Positions 23,501 to 37,475 of a stretch of 64,000 bases of DNA are shown piece after piece. Each line of letters starts with the position of its first letter. Position 1 is the stretch's first letter. A program made the translations under genes and the position numbers. Origin of the DNA: Ceratopteris richardii (lineage: Eukaryota > Streptophyta > Polypodiopsida > Polypodiales > Pteridaceae); the NCBI GenBank assembly GCA_020310875.1, contig CM035441.1, forward strand, positions 87,234,277 through 87,298,276, read 5' to 3'. Below the pieces are notes generated by a model that was given only the letters and a program-made list of their open reading frames with translations, made no database searches and was not told the DNA's origin.

Positions 23501-24000
23501 CGAGCATCCTGAATCTATGTAGAATAAATGATCATCTTCTTTACCTTCTTTGTGGCTTAGGTTCATAAGAAGTAATGAGTCTTCATGTGGTTGATCTTCT
23601 GAATAATTGTTGTAGTCCCTTCTATTATAGCATCTATTGTTGTTGTTGAAGTTGTGTCCACCTCTGCCTCTATTGCCGCCATATCCACCTCTTCCACTTC
23701 CTTTCTGGGTTGCATCCTCTAATATGTGGTAATAGAAAGTCAAAGATAGAGTTTAGTATGTACGACCTTGCTTGAGCATCCCTTGCGCACCAAAGTGTTA
23801 GCTTATCTGTCTCCTCTTGTGTAGGTCCTCCTTTGGATCTTGGAATAGGCATAGCTTCATCACCTGCTACAATTCCATAAAGATTTCTACCTTGCAAATA
23901 GGCCTCCATTCTGATTTGCCAAGCCGCGTAGTTGTGTCGATCAAGCTTCTCGATCATTGAGGGAAAGCCGTCACCCATCTTGAACTAGCTCTGATACCAC
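20508..24000 (-). mobile_element. Copia array unit 1, internal region (broken)
   Basis: Polypurine tract at 20508-20520 (CTTGAGGGGGAGC on the - strand) and primer site TGGTATCAGAGC at 23988-23999, the type complementary to initiator tRNA-Met. A frame of 1067 codons (23743-20540) carries a late gag piece, protease (DSGCSNHVAG), the integrase zinc motif and core, reverse transcriptase and RNase H in copia order. A short gag N-terminal piece lies at 23978-23670. The region is about 0.6 kb shorter than whole siblings, mostly in gag. Broken, with one or two breaks. Confidence 0.95.
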
Positions 24001-25080
24001 TGAAAGAACTTGGAGAAGCTTGTCGAAGGTAGAAAAGTGCGTTTCGAAGCGATGAAGTTTGGTCAAGCCAACCGGCACAAGACCAACCCTTGAGCTTATG
24101 GAGACTCAAATAGACCTTATAGGCATGCTATAAGTGCAAAGAAACACACTATGTACCTTGGAGCATCAAGGAGAATGAGTCGATACAAAACAGATAGGTT
24201 CGCGGGTCAACTAGCTCAAAAAACTTACTATCTATGGAAGAGACAATGAACTTCAAATGCCCATAGCGACCAGCGTGATTACAATTAGAAAAAATCCTTT
24301 TATGGGAGTGATACACATAGGGTTGAGTGTATGGAATGCACAAAAGTATAAGGAATAAGCAAAATATGCTATAGGAATGAATGCGACATTCACCGGTGGT
24401 ACCTCCTATTTCTCAGGAATACGCAGAGATTGACCCCGAGGCAGAAAAACTGCGATTTCTCCAAATCTGCTGAACCAAATGCTTTGCAAATTTACAGGCA
24501 TAAACTAGACGATGGTACCTATCCAATGAATCCTTTTGCACTCAATTTGGAGCTCTGAGAAGAGAGCAGCAGCCTCTTCAAGATTACTGTTGGCGAAGAA
24601 GATGATGCAGAAAATTGAAGGAGCAAGACAATGATGGTCACAAGTGTATGTATATTGCTTCCATGTATAATACAAGTGATTTCAATTCCTTATATAGCCT
24701 CTAGGAGTGTTCCACGACTTTTACAACTTGAATTTGAATTCAAATGAAGGCGGGAATGGTTGTTGGAGGGAATCAATTCACTTCCCTACAATCTAGGAAA
24801 AGTGAAGATCTTGATTGATCTACTTTTAGGTGACTTGATTCGCTTGATTGAATGCAACTTCAACCACCAAAATTTCATGGGATTTTGGCTTTATATTTGT
24901 ACCTTTACATGTGTACAACTCAAGGCTTTTACAACGGTAAATGAGCCATCAAAATATTCTCAAAAAATACAATAAATGAGCATATGAAAAAGAACTCTCC
25001 AACGGATATTCTTTCGACGCGATAGCCTTTGATGTAGATCAAATCCACCTCAAGCATAGTGTAAGCTTGATGTTCCAACA
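24001..25080 (-). mobile_element. Array LTR 2 (1080 bp)
   Basis: Whole LTR shared by units 1 and 2, closest to LTR 1 (both have the GAAGGCGGG and TTTCATGGGA variants). Confidence 0.95.
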
Positions 25081-28000
25081 GCTCCCCCTCAAGCTAAAGT
25101 ATGCTTGAGTCTTCATTCTCTGATAGGTTGAATACCTGCCATAGCTTTGAATCTACAAAGCTTTATTCCATCAAGTGCCTTTGTCATCATATCTCCTACT
25201 TGATTATCTCCAAATATGTGAGGTTTGGAACTCACAAGTCCCAAATATGTATACAATGCTTTTAGCCATATTGCCTCTTGAGTTGCTATGGTCAAGCTTC
25301 TGTACTCTACTTCAATTGAAGATAAAGCAACTGTTGGTTGCTTCTTGGAACTCCATGACACTAGCTTCGAACCTGCAAATGCTAAGTAACCAGATGTACT
25401 TTTTCTATCATCCTTAGCTCCTGCCCAATCTGCATCTGAGTAGATTTTGATATCCAAATCTGAAGAGTAAGGATAGAATATACCTTCGTTGATTGTACCT
25501 TTAAGATACTTCAGTACTCTCTTAGCCGCATCCATGTGTGGTCTTCTTGGTGAGTGCATGAACTGACTAAGCACTCCCACACTATATGAGATGTCTGCCC
25601 TTGTGTGAGTAGCATATATCAAGCTACCTACCAAGATTTGATACTCTTTTATGTCTTCAATTTTCTCACCTTCATAAACACTAAGTTTATGATTCATCTC
25701 CAAAGGTGTACCTACAGGTTTAGTGTTCTCCATTTTGAACTTGAGAAGAAGATCCTGAATGTATCTTCTTTGAGTCAAATACATTCCTTCATCTGTATAT
25801 ATCACCTGCATACCTAGGAAATATGTGAGCTCACCTAGGTCACTGATTTTGAACTCCTCTTGCATGTGTCTCTTGATCCTTTGAATGCCATTTAGATCAT
25901 CACCTGTCACAATAATATCATCTACATATACACATAGATAGATAACCTCATTGTGATCCCTTTTGATGAATAGAGAAGGATCTGAGCTGCTAGCTTTGAA
26001 CCCTTGATCTTGAAGATATGTAACCAACCTGTAATTCCAAGCTCTTGGAACTTGTTTCAATCCATACAATGCTTTCTTAAGTCTGCAAACATAAGATGGA
26101 TGATTAGGGTTTTCAAAACCTGGTGGTTGTGACATGTATACCTCTTCACTTATCCAACCATTTAAGAATGCATTTTTCACATCAAGTTGGAGGAGTCTCC
26201 AATTCCTTGTAGCAGCTACATTTATCAATGTCCTGATTGTAGTCATCTTTGCAACTGGTGAGAATGTTTCCTCATAGTCTATACCATGAGTTTGTGAGCA
26301 TCCTTTGGCAACTAATCTTGCCTTGTACCTGCAAACTGATCCATCTGAATTTCTTTTAACTTTATATACCCATTTGCAACCAATTACCTTTTGATTCGGC
26401 GACATTGGAACCAAATCCCAAGTGTCCATCTCCTTCAATGCATCTATCTCTTCGTTCATGGCCTTTTCCCAATTAGGGTTTCCCTTTGCCTCTTCATAGG
26501 TTGAGGGTTCCTCTGAAATAGACTCTTTTGCCAAGTAGATAGAATGCTTTGTAACAAATGTGGAATCATATCCATACCTTTCTGGTTGTTTCTTCTCTCT
26601 TGCTGATCTTCTAGGTGCTTGTTTGGAGCATTCTCCAACCTCTTGCATCTTTGCTTTGCCTCTTGACTTCCATAGCTTGTAATCCCTTTGTCTTTCATCT
26701 TGGTCATCGTCTGTATCCCTTTTTGGATCCTGGACCTGTGTATCATGCTTGCTTCGTAATTGATGAGAGTCATAATCAAGATCATATGGTAGTGTTACCT
26801 TTTGTTTGTCTTCATCATACCAAGACCTGTGTTCTTCAAACACAACATCTCTACTTGTAGTGAATTGCTTGGTTGAAGGATTGAAGAACCTGTAACCCAT
26901 CTGAGTTGAATCATATCCAATAAACACTGCCTTTGTTGCCCTTTCATCTAGCTTACCTCTTATTTTGTGATGGTACATGAACATAAGGTAAACAACCAAA
27001 AACCTTGCAATGTCCAAGACTAGGTTTTCTTCCATGCCATGCTTCATAAGGAGTCATACCTTGAAGTGATTTGGATGGTAGTCGATTGACAAGGTACACT
27101 GCAGTTGAAATAGCTTCTGCCCATAGATAATGTGGCAACTTCTTCTCTTCAAGCATTGTTTGGGCTGATCCAACCAATGTCTTGTTTCTCCTCTCTGCAA
27201 TTCCATTTAGTTGAGGAGAGTACCTGGTAGTCACTTCCCTTTTGATACCTTTATCCTGCAAGAACTCATCAAAATCTTTGGAGAAGTATTCTCCCCCTCC
27301 ATTAGATCTGAGCTTCTTTAGTGATCTACCTGTATGATTCTCCACATGTGCAAGATACTAGTTGAAGCAATCAAACACTTCATTCTTACTCTTGATAAAG
27401 TATAGAACAGTCCATCTACTATGGTCGTCAATAAATGAGACATAATACCTTGATCCTGCCAATGAAGGTTCTTGACTTGGTCCCCATACATCTGTGTGTA
27501 CTTAGTCCAATACGTTGTTGTGGATGTAGCCTTTGTGGTTGAATAGTTGTCTTTGTGCCTTCCCAATCTGACATGCATCACACCTGTTGATCATGTGTTG
27601 CTTTGATATGTTCGGCAGTCCTAGAATACTTTGATCCCTGCATATATCCTTCAAGGTTCTTTCATTCACATGAGCAAGTCTCTTATGCCACACTTCAAGC
27701 TCACTTAGGGTTTGACACCCAAAGTTGAATAGAGCTATGTTCCTGGTATCTCCTACTTCAAAAGTAAAGAGCCTACCATGCTTCTCACCTCGGGCTATCT
27801 TCTTGAAGCCTTGACATGGATCTTCCACAAAAGCTCCATGTTGGGTGAACCTAACTTGCAAGCCTTTTTCAACTATTTGGCCTACACTGATTAGGTTTTT
27901 AGTGATAGTGGGTACATAGAGAACCTTACTCAGAATGTTTGTCCTGCCATTGGAAGCTTTGACATTACCAATCTTTTCCACATTGTGCTTCGTGTCATCC

Positions 28001-29167
28001 CCTGTTTGCACTTCATGTCTATGCTTTGGACTTTCCAAGTCAGATAGAAGAGCAACGTTGCCTGCAACATGATTCGAGCATCCTGAATCTATGTAGAAGA
28101 AATGATCATCTTCTTTACCTTCTTTGTGGCTTAGGTTCATAAGAAGTAATGAGTCTTCATGTGGTTGATCTTCTGAATAATTGTTGTAGTCCCTTCTATT
28201 ATAGCTTCTATTGTTGTTGTTGAAGTTGTGTCCACCTCTGCCTCTATTGCCGCCATATCCACCTCTTCCACTTCCTTTCTGGGTCTTCCCAATGAACCAG
28301 CAATTCTGAGTGGTGTGGTTGGTCTTATCGCATATGGCACAAGGTTGAACATTCTGACCTTTGGCTTTGTCTTGCTTTGGTCTTTTCTTCTTCCCTTTCC
28401 ACTTGCTCTTGCTTGCGAAGTTGGCTTGGGAAGTCTCTTCTTCATCTTCTTCCTTCTTCTTGCCTTTCTGCTTCTTATCCTTCTTATCTGCATATAGAGC
28501 ACTAGTTGAATTACCATGATAAGAGTTACCTTCCTTTATGCTATTGTTGGCTTCTTGATTGAAGAGTTGTCCAAGAAAGATGTTGAAGTCTGGAGTTTGC
28601 ACATCCATGATGAGATCATAGGCCGTCGTGAAGGATTGCCATTGCTTATCACTTCGAATGCCGTTGAGAATTTGCCTCATGATGACCTCTTCTTCAATCA
28701 GCTCTCCAATGGATGCCAACTGATCCGCAACCTCTTTGACCTTGGTAAAAAACTCTGTGATGGTTTGTTTAGGTGTCTTCTTCATTTGGTTGAACTCGTT
28801 CCAAAGATGATTCTTTCTTGCTTTGGTACTAGCAGAAAAGAAAGTCTCCAGGGCATCCCAAGTCTCTTGAGATGTCTTGCATCCTCTAATATGTGGTAAT
28901 AGAAAGTCAGAGATAGAGTTTAGTATGTACGACCTTGCTTGAGCATCCCTTGCGCACCAAAGTGTGAGCTTATCTGTCTCCTCTTGTGTAGGTCCTCCTT
29001 TGGATCTTGGAATAGGCATAGCTTCATCACCTGCTACAATTCCATAAAGATTTCTACCTTGCAAATAGGCCTCCATTCTGATTTGCCAAGCCGCGTAGTT
29101 GTGTCGATCAAGCTTCTCGATCATTGAGGGAAAGCCGTCACCCATCTTGAACTAGCTCTAATACCAC
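25081..29167 (-). mobile_element. Copia array unit 2, internal region (full length, broken)
   Basis: At 4087 bp this is the reference length of the family. It holds all parts in order on the - strand: gag (MGDGFPSMIEKLDRHNYAAW start at 29145), CCHC knuckle (CAICDKTNHTTQNC), protease, integrase, reverse transcriptase (YVDDIIVTGDD) and RNase H. About three breaks divide the coding region, so this copy cannot make a full gag-pol. Confidence 0.95.
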
Positions 29168-29827
29168 TGAAAGAACTTGGAGAAGCTTGTCGAAGGTAGA
29201 AAAGTGCGTTTCAAAGCGATGAAGTTTGGTCAAGCCAACCGGCACAAGACCAGCCCTTGAGCTCATGGAGACTCAAATAGACCTTATAGGCATGCTATAA
29301 GTGCAAAGAAACACACTATGTACCTTGGAGCATCAAGGAGAATGAGTCGATACAAAACAGATAGGTTCGCGGGTCAACTAGCTCAAAAAACTTATTATCT
29401 ATGGAAGAGACAATGAACTTCAAATGCCCATAGCGACCAGCGTGATTACAATTAGAAAAAATCCTTTTATGGGAGTGATACACATAGGGTTGAGTGTATG
29501 GAATGCACAAAAGTATAAGGAATAAGCAAAATATGCTATAGGAATGAATGCGACATTCACCGGTGGTACCTCCTATTTTTCAGGAATACGTAGAGATTGA
29601 CCCCGAGGCAGAAAAGGTGCGATTTCTCCAAATGTTCTGAACGAAATGCTTTGAAAATTTACAGGCATAAATTATACGATGATACCTTTCCAATGAGTCC
29701 TCTTGCACTCAATTTGGAGCTCTGAGAAGAGAGCAGCAGCCTCTGCAAGATTACTGTTGGCGAAGAAGATGATGCAGAAAATTGAAGGAGCAAGACAATG
29801 ATGGTCACAAGTGTATGTATATTGCTT
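29168..29827 (-). mobile_element. Array LTR 3 (partial)
   Basis: Only the part next to the unit 2 primer site is present, about 660 of 1080 bp. It passes directly into unit 3 sequence. Confidence 0.9.
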
Positions 29828-32336
29828 TGCCTCTTGACTTCCATAGCTTGTAATCCCTTTGTCTTTCATCTTGGTCATCGTCTGTATCACGTCTTGGATC
29901 CTGGACCTGTGTATCATGCTTGCTTCGTAATTGATGAGAGTCATAATCAAGATCATATGGTAGTGTTACCTTTTGTTTGTCTTCATCATACCAAGACCTG
30001 TGTTCTTCAAACACAACATCTCTACTTGTAGTGAATTGCTTGGTTGAAGGATTGAAGAACCTGTAACCCATCTGAGTTGAATCATATCCAATAAACACTG
30101 CCTTTGTTGCCCTTTCATCTAGCTTACCTCTTATTTGTGATGGTACATGAACATAAGATAAACAACCAAAAACCTTGCAATGTCCAAGACTAGGTTTTCT
30201 TCCATGCCATGCTTCATAAGGAGTCATACCTTGAAGTGATTTGGATGGTAGTCGATTGACAAGGTACACTGCAGTTGAAATAGCTTCTGCCCATAGATAA
30301 TGTGGCACCTTCTTCTCTTCAAGCATTGTTCGGGCTGATACAACCAATGTCTTGTTTCTCCTCTCTGCAATTCCATTTAGTTGAGGAGAGTACCTGGTAG
30401 TCACTTCCCTTTTGATAACTTTATCCTGCAAGAACTCATCAAAATCTTTGGAGAAGTATTCTCCCCCTCCATCAGATCTGAGCTTCTTTAGTGATCTACC
30501 TGTATGATTCTCCACATGTGCAAGATACTTCTTGAAGCAATCAAACACTTCATTCTTACTCTTGATAAAGTATAGAACAGTCCATCTACTATGGTCGTCA
30601 ATAAATGAGACATAATACCTTGATCCTGCCAATGAAGGTTCTTGACTTGGTCCCCATACATCTGTGTGTACTAAGTCCAATAAGTTGTTGTGGATGTAGC
30701 CTTTGTGGTTGAATGGTTGTCTTTGTGCCTTCCCAATCTGACATGCATCACACCTGTTGATCATGTGTTGCTTTGATATGTTCGGCAGTCCTAGAACACT
30801 TTGATCCCTGCATATATCCTTCAAGGTTCTTTCATTCACATGAGCAAGTCTCTTATGCCACACTTCAAGCTCACTTAGGGTTTGACACCCAAAGTTGAAT
30901 AGAGCTATGTTCCTGGTATCTCCTACTTCAAAAGTAAAGGGCCTACCATGCTTCTCACCTCGGGCTATCTTCTTGAAGCCTTGACATGGATCTTCCACAA
31001 AATCTCCATGTTGGGTGAACCTAACTTGCAAGCCTTTTTCAACTATTTGGCCTACACTGATTAGGTTTTTAGTGATAGTGGGTACATAGAGAACCTTACT
31101 CAGAATGTTTGTCCTGCCATTGGAAGCTTTGACATTACCAATCTTCTCCACATTGTGCTTCGTGTCATCCCCTGTTTGCACTTCATGTCTATGCTTTGGA
31201 CTTTCCAAGTCAGATAGAAGAGCAACGTTGCTTGCAACATGATTCGAGCATCCTGAATCTATGTAGAACAAATGATCATCTTCTTTACCTTCTTTGTGGC
31301 TTAGGTTCATAAGAAGTAATGAGCCTTCATGTGGTTGATCTTCTGAATAATTGTTGTAGTCCCTTCTATTATAGCTTCTATTGTTGTTGTTGAAGTTGTG
31401 TCCAGCTCTGCCTCTATTGCCGCCATATCCACCTCTTCCACTTCCTTTCTGGGTCTTCCCATTGAACCAGCAATTCTGAGTGGTGTGGTTGGTCTTATCG
31501 CATATGGCACAAGGTTGAACATTCTGACCTTTGGCTTTGTCTTGCTTTGGTCTTTCTTCTTCCCTTTCCACTTGCTCTTGCTTGCGAAGTTGGCTTGGGA
31601 AGTCTCTTCTTCATCTTCTTCCTTCTTCTTGCCTTTCTGCTTCTTATCCTTCTTATCTGCATATAGAGCACTAGTTGAATTACCATGATAAGAGTTAGCT
31701 TCCTTTATGCTATTGTTGGCTTCTTGATTGAAGAGTTGTCCAAGAAAGATGTTGAAGTCAGGAGTTTGCACATCCATGATGAGATCATAGGCCGTCGTGA
31801 AGGATTGCCATTGCTTATCACTTCGAATGCCGTTGAGAATTTGCCTCATGATGACCTCTTCTTCAATCAGCTCTCCAATGGATGCCAACTGATCCGCAAC
31901 CTCTTTGACCTTGGTAACAAACTCTGTGATGGTTTGTTTAGGTGTCTTCTTCATTTGGTTGAACTCGTTCCAAAGATGATTCTTTCTTGCTTTGGTACTA
32001 GCAGAAAAGAAAGTCTCCAGGGCATCCCAAGTCTCTTGAGATGTCTTGCATCCTCTAATATGTGGTAATAGAAAGTCAGAGATAGAGTTTAGTATGTACG
32101 ACCTTGCTTGAGCATCCCTTGCGCACCAAAGTGTGAGCTTATCTGTCTCCTCTTGTGTAGGTCCTCCTTTGGATCTTGGAATAGGCATAGCTTCATCACC
32201 TGCTACAATTCCATAAAGATTTCTACCTTGCAAATAGGCCTCCATTCTGATTTGCCAAGCCGCGTAGTTGTGTCGATCAAGATTCTCGATCATTGAGGGA
32301 AAGCCGTCACCCATCTTGAACTAGCTCTGATACCAC
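29828..32336 (-). mobile_element. Copia array unit 3, internal region (partial)
   Basis: Contains gag (from 32314), protease and integrase parts and the variable linker after integrase. The reverse transcriptase and RNase H parts are absent. About 2.5 kb, with at least two breaks. Confidence 0.9.
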
Positions 32337-33416
32337 TGAAAGAATTTGGAGAAGCTTGTCGAAGGTAGAAAAGTGCGTTTCGAAGCGATGAAGTTTGGTC
32401 AAGCCAACCGGCACAAGACCAGCCCTTGAGCTTATGGAGACTCAAATAGACCTTATAGGCATGCTATAAGTGCAAAGAAACACACTATGTACCTTGGAGC
32501 ATCAAGGAGAATGAGTCGATACAAAACAGATAGGTTCGCGGGTCAACTAGCTCAAAAAACTTACTATCTATGGAAGAGACAATGAACTTCAAATGCCCAT
32601 AGGGACCAGCGTGATTACAATTAGAAAAAATCCTTTTATGGGAATGATACACATAGGGTTGAGTGTATGTAATGCACAAAAGTATAAGGAATAAGCAAAA
32701 TATGCTATAGGAATGAATGCGACATTCACCGGTGGTACCTCCTATTTTTCAGGAATACGCAGAGATTGACCCCGAGGTAGAAAAACTGAGATTTCTCCAA
32801 ATCTGCTGAACCAAATGCTTTGAAAATTTACAGGCATAAACTAGACACTGATGCCTTTCCAATGCGTCCTCTTGCACTCAATTTGCAGCTCTGAGGAGAG
32901 AGCCGCAGCCTCTGCAAGATTACTGTTGGCGAAGAAGATGATGCAGAAAATTGAAGGAGCAAGACAATGATGGTCACAAGTGTATGTATATTGCTTCCAT
33001 GTATAATACAAGTGATTTCAACTCCTTATATAGCCTCTAGGAGTGTTCCACGACTTTTACAACTTGAATTTGAATTTAAATGAAGGTGGGAATGGTTGTT
33101 GGAGGGAATCAACTCACTTCTCTACAATCTACGAAAAGTGAAGATCTTGATTGATCTACTTTTAGGTGACTTGATTCGCTTGATTGAATGCAACTTCAAC
33201 CACCAAAATTTCGTGGGATTTTGGCTCTATATTTGTACCTTTACATGTGTACAACTCAAGGCTTTTACAACGGTAAATGATCCATCAAAATATTCTCAAA
33301 AAATACAATAAATGAGCATATGAAAAAGAACTCTCCCACGGATATTCTTTCGACGCGATAGCCTTTGATGTAGATCAAATCCACCTCAAGCATAGTGTAA
33401 CATTGATGTTCCAACA
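32337..33416 (-). mobile_element. Array LTR 4 (1080 bp)
   Basis: Whole. It shares with LTR 6 alone the variants AGAGCCGCAGCC, GAATTTAAATGAAGG, ATCTACGAAAAG and AATGATCCATC. Confidence 0.95.
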
Positions 33417-36395
33417 ACTCCCCCTCAAGCTAAAGTATGCTTGAGTCTTCATTCTTTGATAGGTTGAATACCTGCCATAGCTTTGAATCTACAAAGCTTT
33501 ATTCCATCAAGTGCCTTTGTCATCATATCTGCTACTTGATTATCTCCAAATATGTGAGGTTTGGAACTCACAAGTCCCAAATCTGTATACAATGCTTTTA
33601 ACCATATTGCCTCTTGAGTTGCTATGGTCAAGCCTCTGTACTCTGCTTCAATTGAAGATAAAGCAACTGTTGGTTGCTTCTTGGAACTCCATGACACTAG
33701 CTTCGAACCTGCAAATGCTAAGTAACCAGATGTACTTTTTCTATCATCCTTAGCTCGTGCCCAATCTTCATCTGAGTAGATTTTGATATCCAAATCTGAA
33801 GAGTAAGGATAGAATATACATTCATTGATTGTACCTTTGAGATACTTCAGTACTCTCTTAGCCGCATCCATGTGTGGTCTTCTTGGTGAGTGCATGAACT
33901 GACTAAGCACTCCCACACTATATGAGATGTCTGCCCTTGTGTGAGTAGCATATATCAAGCTACCTACCAAGCTTTGATACTCTTTTATGTCTTCAATTTT
34001 CTCACCTTCATAAACACTAAGTTTATGATTCATCTTCAAAGGTGTACCTGCAGGTTTAGTGTTCTCCATTTTGAACTTGAGAAGAAGATCTTGAATGTAT
34101 CTTCTTTGAGTCAAATACATTCCTTCATCTGTATATATCACCTGCATACCTAGGAAATATGTGAGCTCACCTAAGTCACTGATTTTGAACTCCTCTTGCA
34201 TGTGTCTCTTGATCCTTTGAATGCCATTTAGATCATCACATGTCACAATAATATCATCTACATATACACATAGATAGATAACCTCATTGTGATCCCTTTT
34301 GATGAATAGAGAAGGATCTGAGCTGCTAGCTTTGAACCCTTGATCTTGAAGATATGTAACCAACCTGTAATTCCAAGCTCTTGGAGCTTGTTTCAATCCA
34401 TACAATGCTTTCTTAAGTCTGCAAACATAAGATGGATGATTAGGGTTTTCAAAACCTGGTGGTTGTGACATGTATACCTCTTCACTTATCCAACCATTTA
34501 AGAATGCATTTTTCACATCAAGTTGGAGGAGTCTCCAATTCCTTGCAGCAGCTACACTTATCAATGTCCTGATTGTAGTCATCTTTGCAACTGGTGAGAA
34601 TGTTTCCTCATAGTCTATACCATGAGTTTGTGAGCATCCTTTGGCAACTATTCTTGCCTTGTACCTGCAAACTGATCCATCTGAATTTCTTTTAACTTTA
34701 TATACCCATCTGCAACCAATTACCTTTTGATTCGGCGACATTGGAACCAAATCCCAAGTGTCCATCTCCTTCAATGCATCTATCTCTTCGTTCATGGCCT
34801 TTTCCCAATTAGGGTTTCCCTTTGTCTCTTCATAGGTTGAGGGTTCCTCTGAAATAGAGTCTTTTGCCAAGTAGATAGAATGCTTTGTAACAAATGTGGA
34901 ATCATATCCATACCTTTCTGGTTGTTTCTTCTCTCTTGCTGATCTTCTAGGTGCTTGTTTGGAGCATTCTCCAACCTCTTGCATCTTTGCTTTGCCTCTT
35001 GACTTCCATAGCTTGTAATCCCTTTCTCTTTCATCTTGGTCATCGTCTGTATCACTTCTTGGATCCTGGACCTGTGTATCATGCTTGCTTCGTAATTGAT
35101 GAGAGTCATAATCAAGATCATATGGTAGTGTGTTGGAACCGTACATAGAGAACCTTACTCAGAATGTTTGTCCTGCCATTGGAAGCTTTGACATTACCAA
35201 TCTTCTCCACATTGTGCTTCGTGTCATCCCCTGTTTGCACTTCATGTCTATGCTTTGGACTTTCCAAGTCAGATAGAAGAGCAACGTTGCCTGCAACATG
35301 ATTCGAGCATCCTGAATCTATGTAGAACAAATGATCATCTTCTTTACCTTCTTTGTGGCTTAGGTTCATAAGAAGTAATGAGTCTTCATGTGGTTGATCT
35401 TCTGAATAATTGTTGTAGTCCCTTCTATTATAGCTTCTATTGTTGTTGTTGAAGTTGTGTCCACCTCTACCTCTATTGCCGCCATATCCACCTCTTCCAC
35501 TTCCTTTCTGGGTCTTCCCATTGAACCAACAATTCTGAGTGGTGTGGTTGGTCTTATCGCATATGGCACAAGGTTGAACATTCTGACCTTTGGCTTTGTC
35601 TTGCTTTGGTCTTTCTTCTTCCCTTTCCACTTGCTCTTGCTTGCGAAGTTGGCTTGGGAAGTCTCTTCTTCATCTTCTTCCTTCTTCTTGCCTTTCTGCT
35701 TCTTATCCTTCTTATCTGCATATAGAGCACTAGTTGAATTACCATGATAAGAGTTACCTTCCTTTATGCTATTGTTAGCTTCTTGATTGAAGAGTTGTCC
35801 AAGAAAGATGTTGAAGTCTGGAGTTTGCACATCCATGATGAGATCATAGGCCGTCGTGAAGGATTGCCATTGCTTATCACTTCGAATGCCGTTGAGAATT
35901 TGCCTCATGATGACCTCTTCTTCAATCAGCTCTCCAATGGATGCTAACTGATCCGCAACCTCTTTGACCTTGGTAACAAACTCTGTGATGGTTTGTTTAG
36001 GTGTCTTCTTCATTTGGTTGAACTCGTTCCAAAGATGATTCTTTCTTGCTTTGGTACTAGCAGAAAAGAAAGTCTCCAGGGCATCCCAAGTCTCTTGAGA
36101 TGTCTTGCATCCTCTAATATGTGGTAATAGAAAGTCAGAGATAGAGTTTAGTATGTACGACCTTCCTTGAGCATCCCTTGCGCACCAAAGTGTGAGCTTA
36201 TCTGTCTCCTCTTGTGTAGGTCCTCCTTTGGATCTTGGAATAGGCATAGCTTCATCAGCTGCTACAATTCCATAAAGATTTCTACCTTGCAAATAGGCCT
36301 CCATTCTGATTTGCCAAGCCGCGTAGTTATGTCGATCAAGCTTGTGGATCATTGAGGGAAAGCCGTCACCCATCTTGAACTAGCTCTGATACCAC
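33417..36395 (-). mobile_element. Copia array unit 4, internal region (partial)
   Basis: Contains gag (from 36373), knuckle, the start of protease, then the post-integrase linker, reverse transcriptase and RNase H. Most of the integrase part is absent. About 3.0 kb, with about three breaks. Between the parts, 35131-35141 is TGTTGGAACCG, the exact terminus of the inverted-ended insertion found in unit 7 and at the same target position. Its gag shares MIHKLDRHN, AADEA and QGRS with unit 6 only. Confidence 0.9.
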
Positions 36396-37475
36396 TGAAA
36401 GAACTTGGAGAAGCTTGTCGAAGGTAGAAAAGTGCGTTTCGAAGCGATGAAGTTTGGTCAAGCCAACCGGCACAAGACCAGCCCTTGAGCTTATGGAGAC
36501 TCAAATAGACCTTATAGGCATGCTATAAGTGCAAAGAAACACACTATGTACCTTGGAGCATCAAGGAGAATGAGTCGATACAAAACAGATAGGTTCGCGG
36601 GTCAACTAGCTCAAAAAACTTACTATCTATGGAAGAGACAATGAACTTCAAATGCCCATAGCGACCAGCGTGATTACAATTAGAAAAAATCCTTTTATGG
36701 GAGTGATACACATAGGGTTGAGTGTATGGAATGCACAACAGTATAAGGAATAAGCAAAATATGCTATAGGAATGAATGCGACATTCACCGGTGGTACCTC
36801 CTATTTTTCAAGAATACGCAGAGATTGACCCCGAGGCAGAAAAACTGAGATTTCTCCAAATCTGCTGAACCAAATGCTTTGAAAATTTACAGGCATAAAC
36901 TATACACTGCTACCTTTCCAATGCGTCCTCTTGCACTCAATTTGGAGCTTTGAGGAGAGAGCAGCAGCCTCTGCAAGATTACTGTTGGCGAAGAAGATGA
37001 TGCAGAAAATTGAAGGAGCAAGACAATGATGGTCACAAGTGTATGTATATTGCTTCCATGTATAATACAAGTGATTTCAACTCCTTATATAGCCTCTAGG
37101 AGTGTTCCATGACTTTTACAACTTGAATTTGAATTCAAATGAAGGTGGGAATGGTTGTTGGAGGGAATCAACTCACTTCCCTACAAACTAGGAAAAGTGA
37201 AGATCTTGATTGATCTACTTTTAGGTGACTTGATTCGCTTGATTGAATGCAACTTCAACCACCAAAATTTCGTGGGATTTTGGCTCTATATTTTTACCTT
37301 TACATGTGTACAACTCAAGGCTTTTACAACGGTAAATGAGCCATCAAAATATTCTCATAAAATACAATAAATGAGCATATGAAAAAGAACTCTCCAACGG
37401 ATATTCTTTCGACGCGATAGCCTTTGATGTAGATCAAATCCACCTCAAGCATAGTGTAAGCTTGATGTTCCAACA
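36396..37475 (-). mobile_element. Array LTR 5 (1080 bp)
   Basis: Whole. It shares with LTR 7 alone the variants GGAGCTTTGAGG and TATATTTTTACC. Confidence 0.95.
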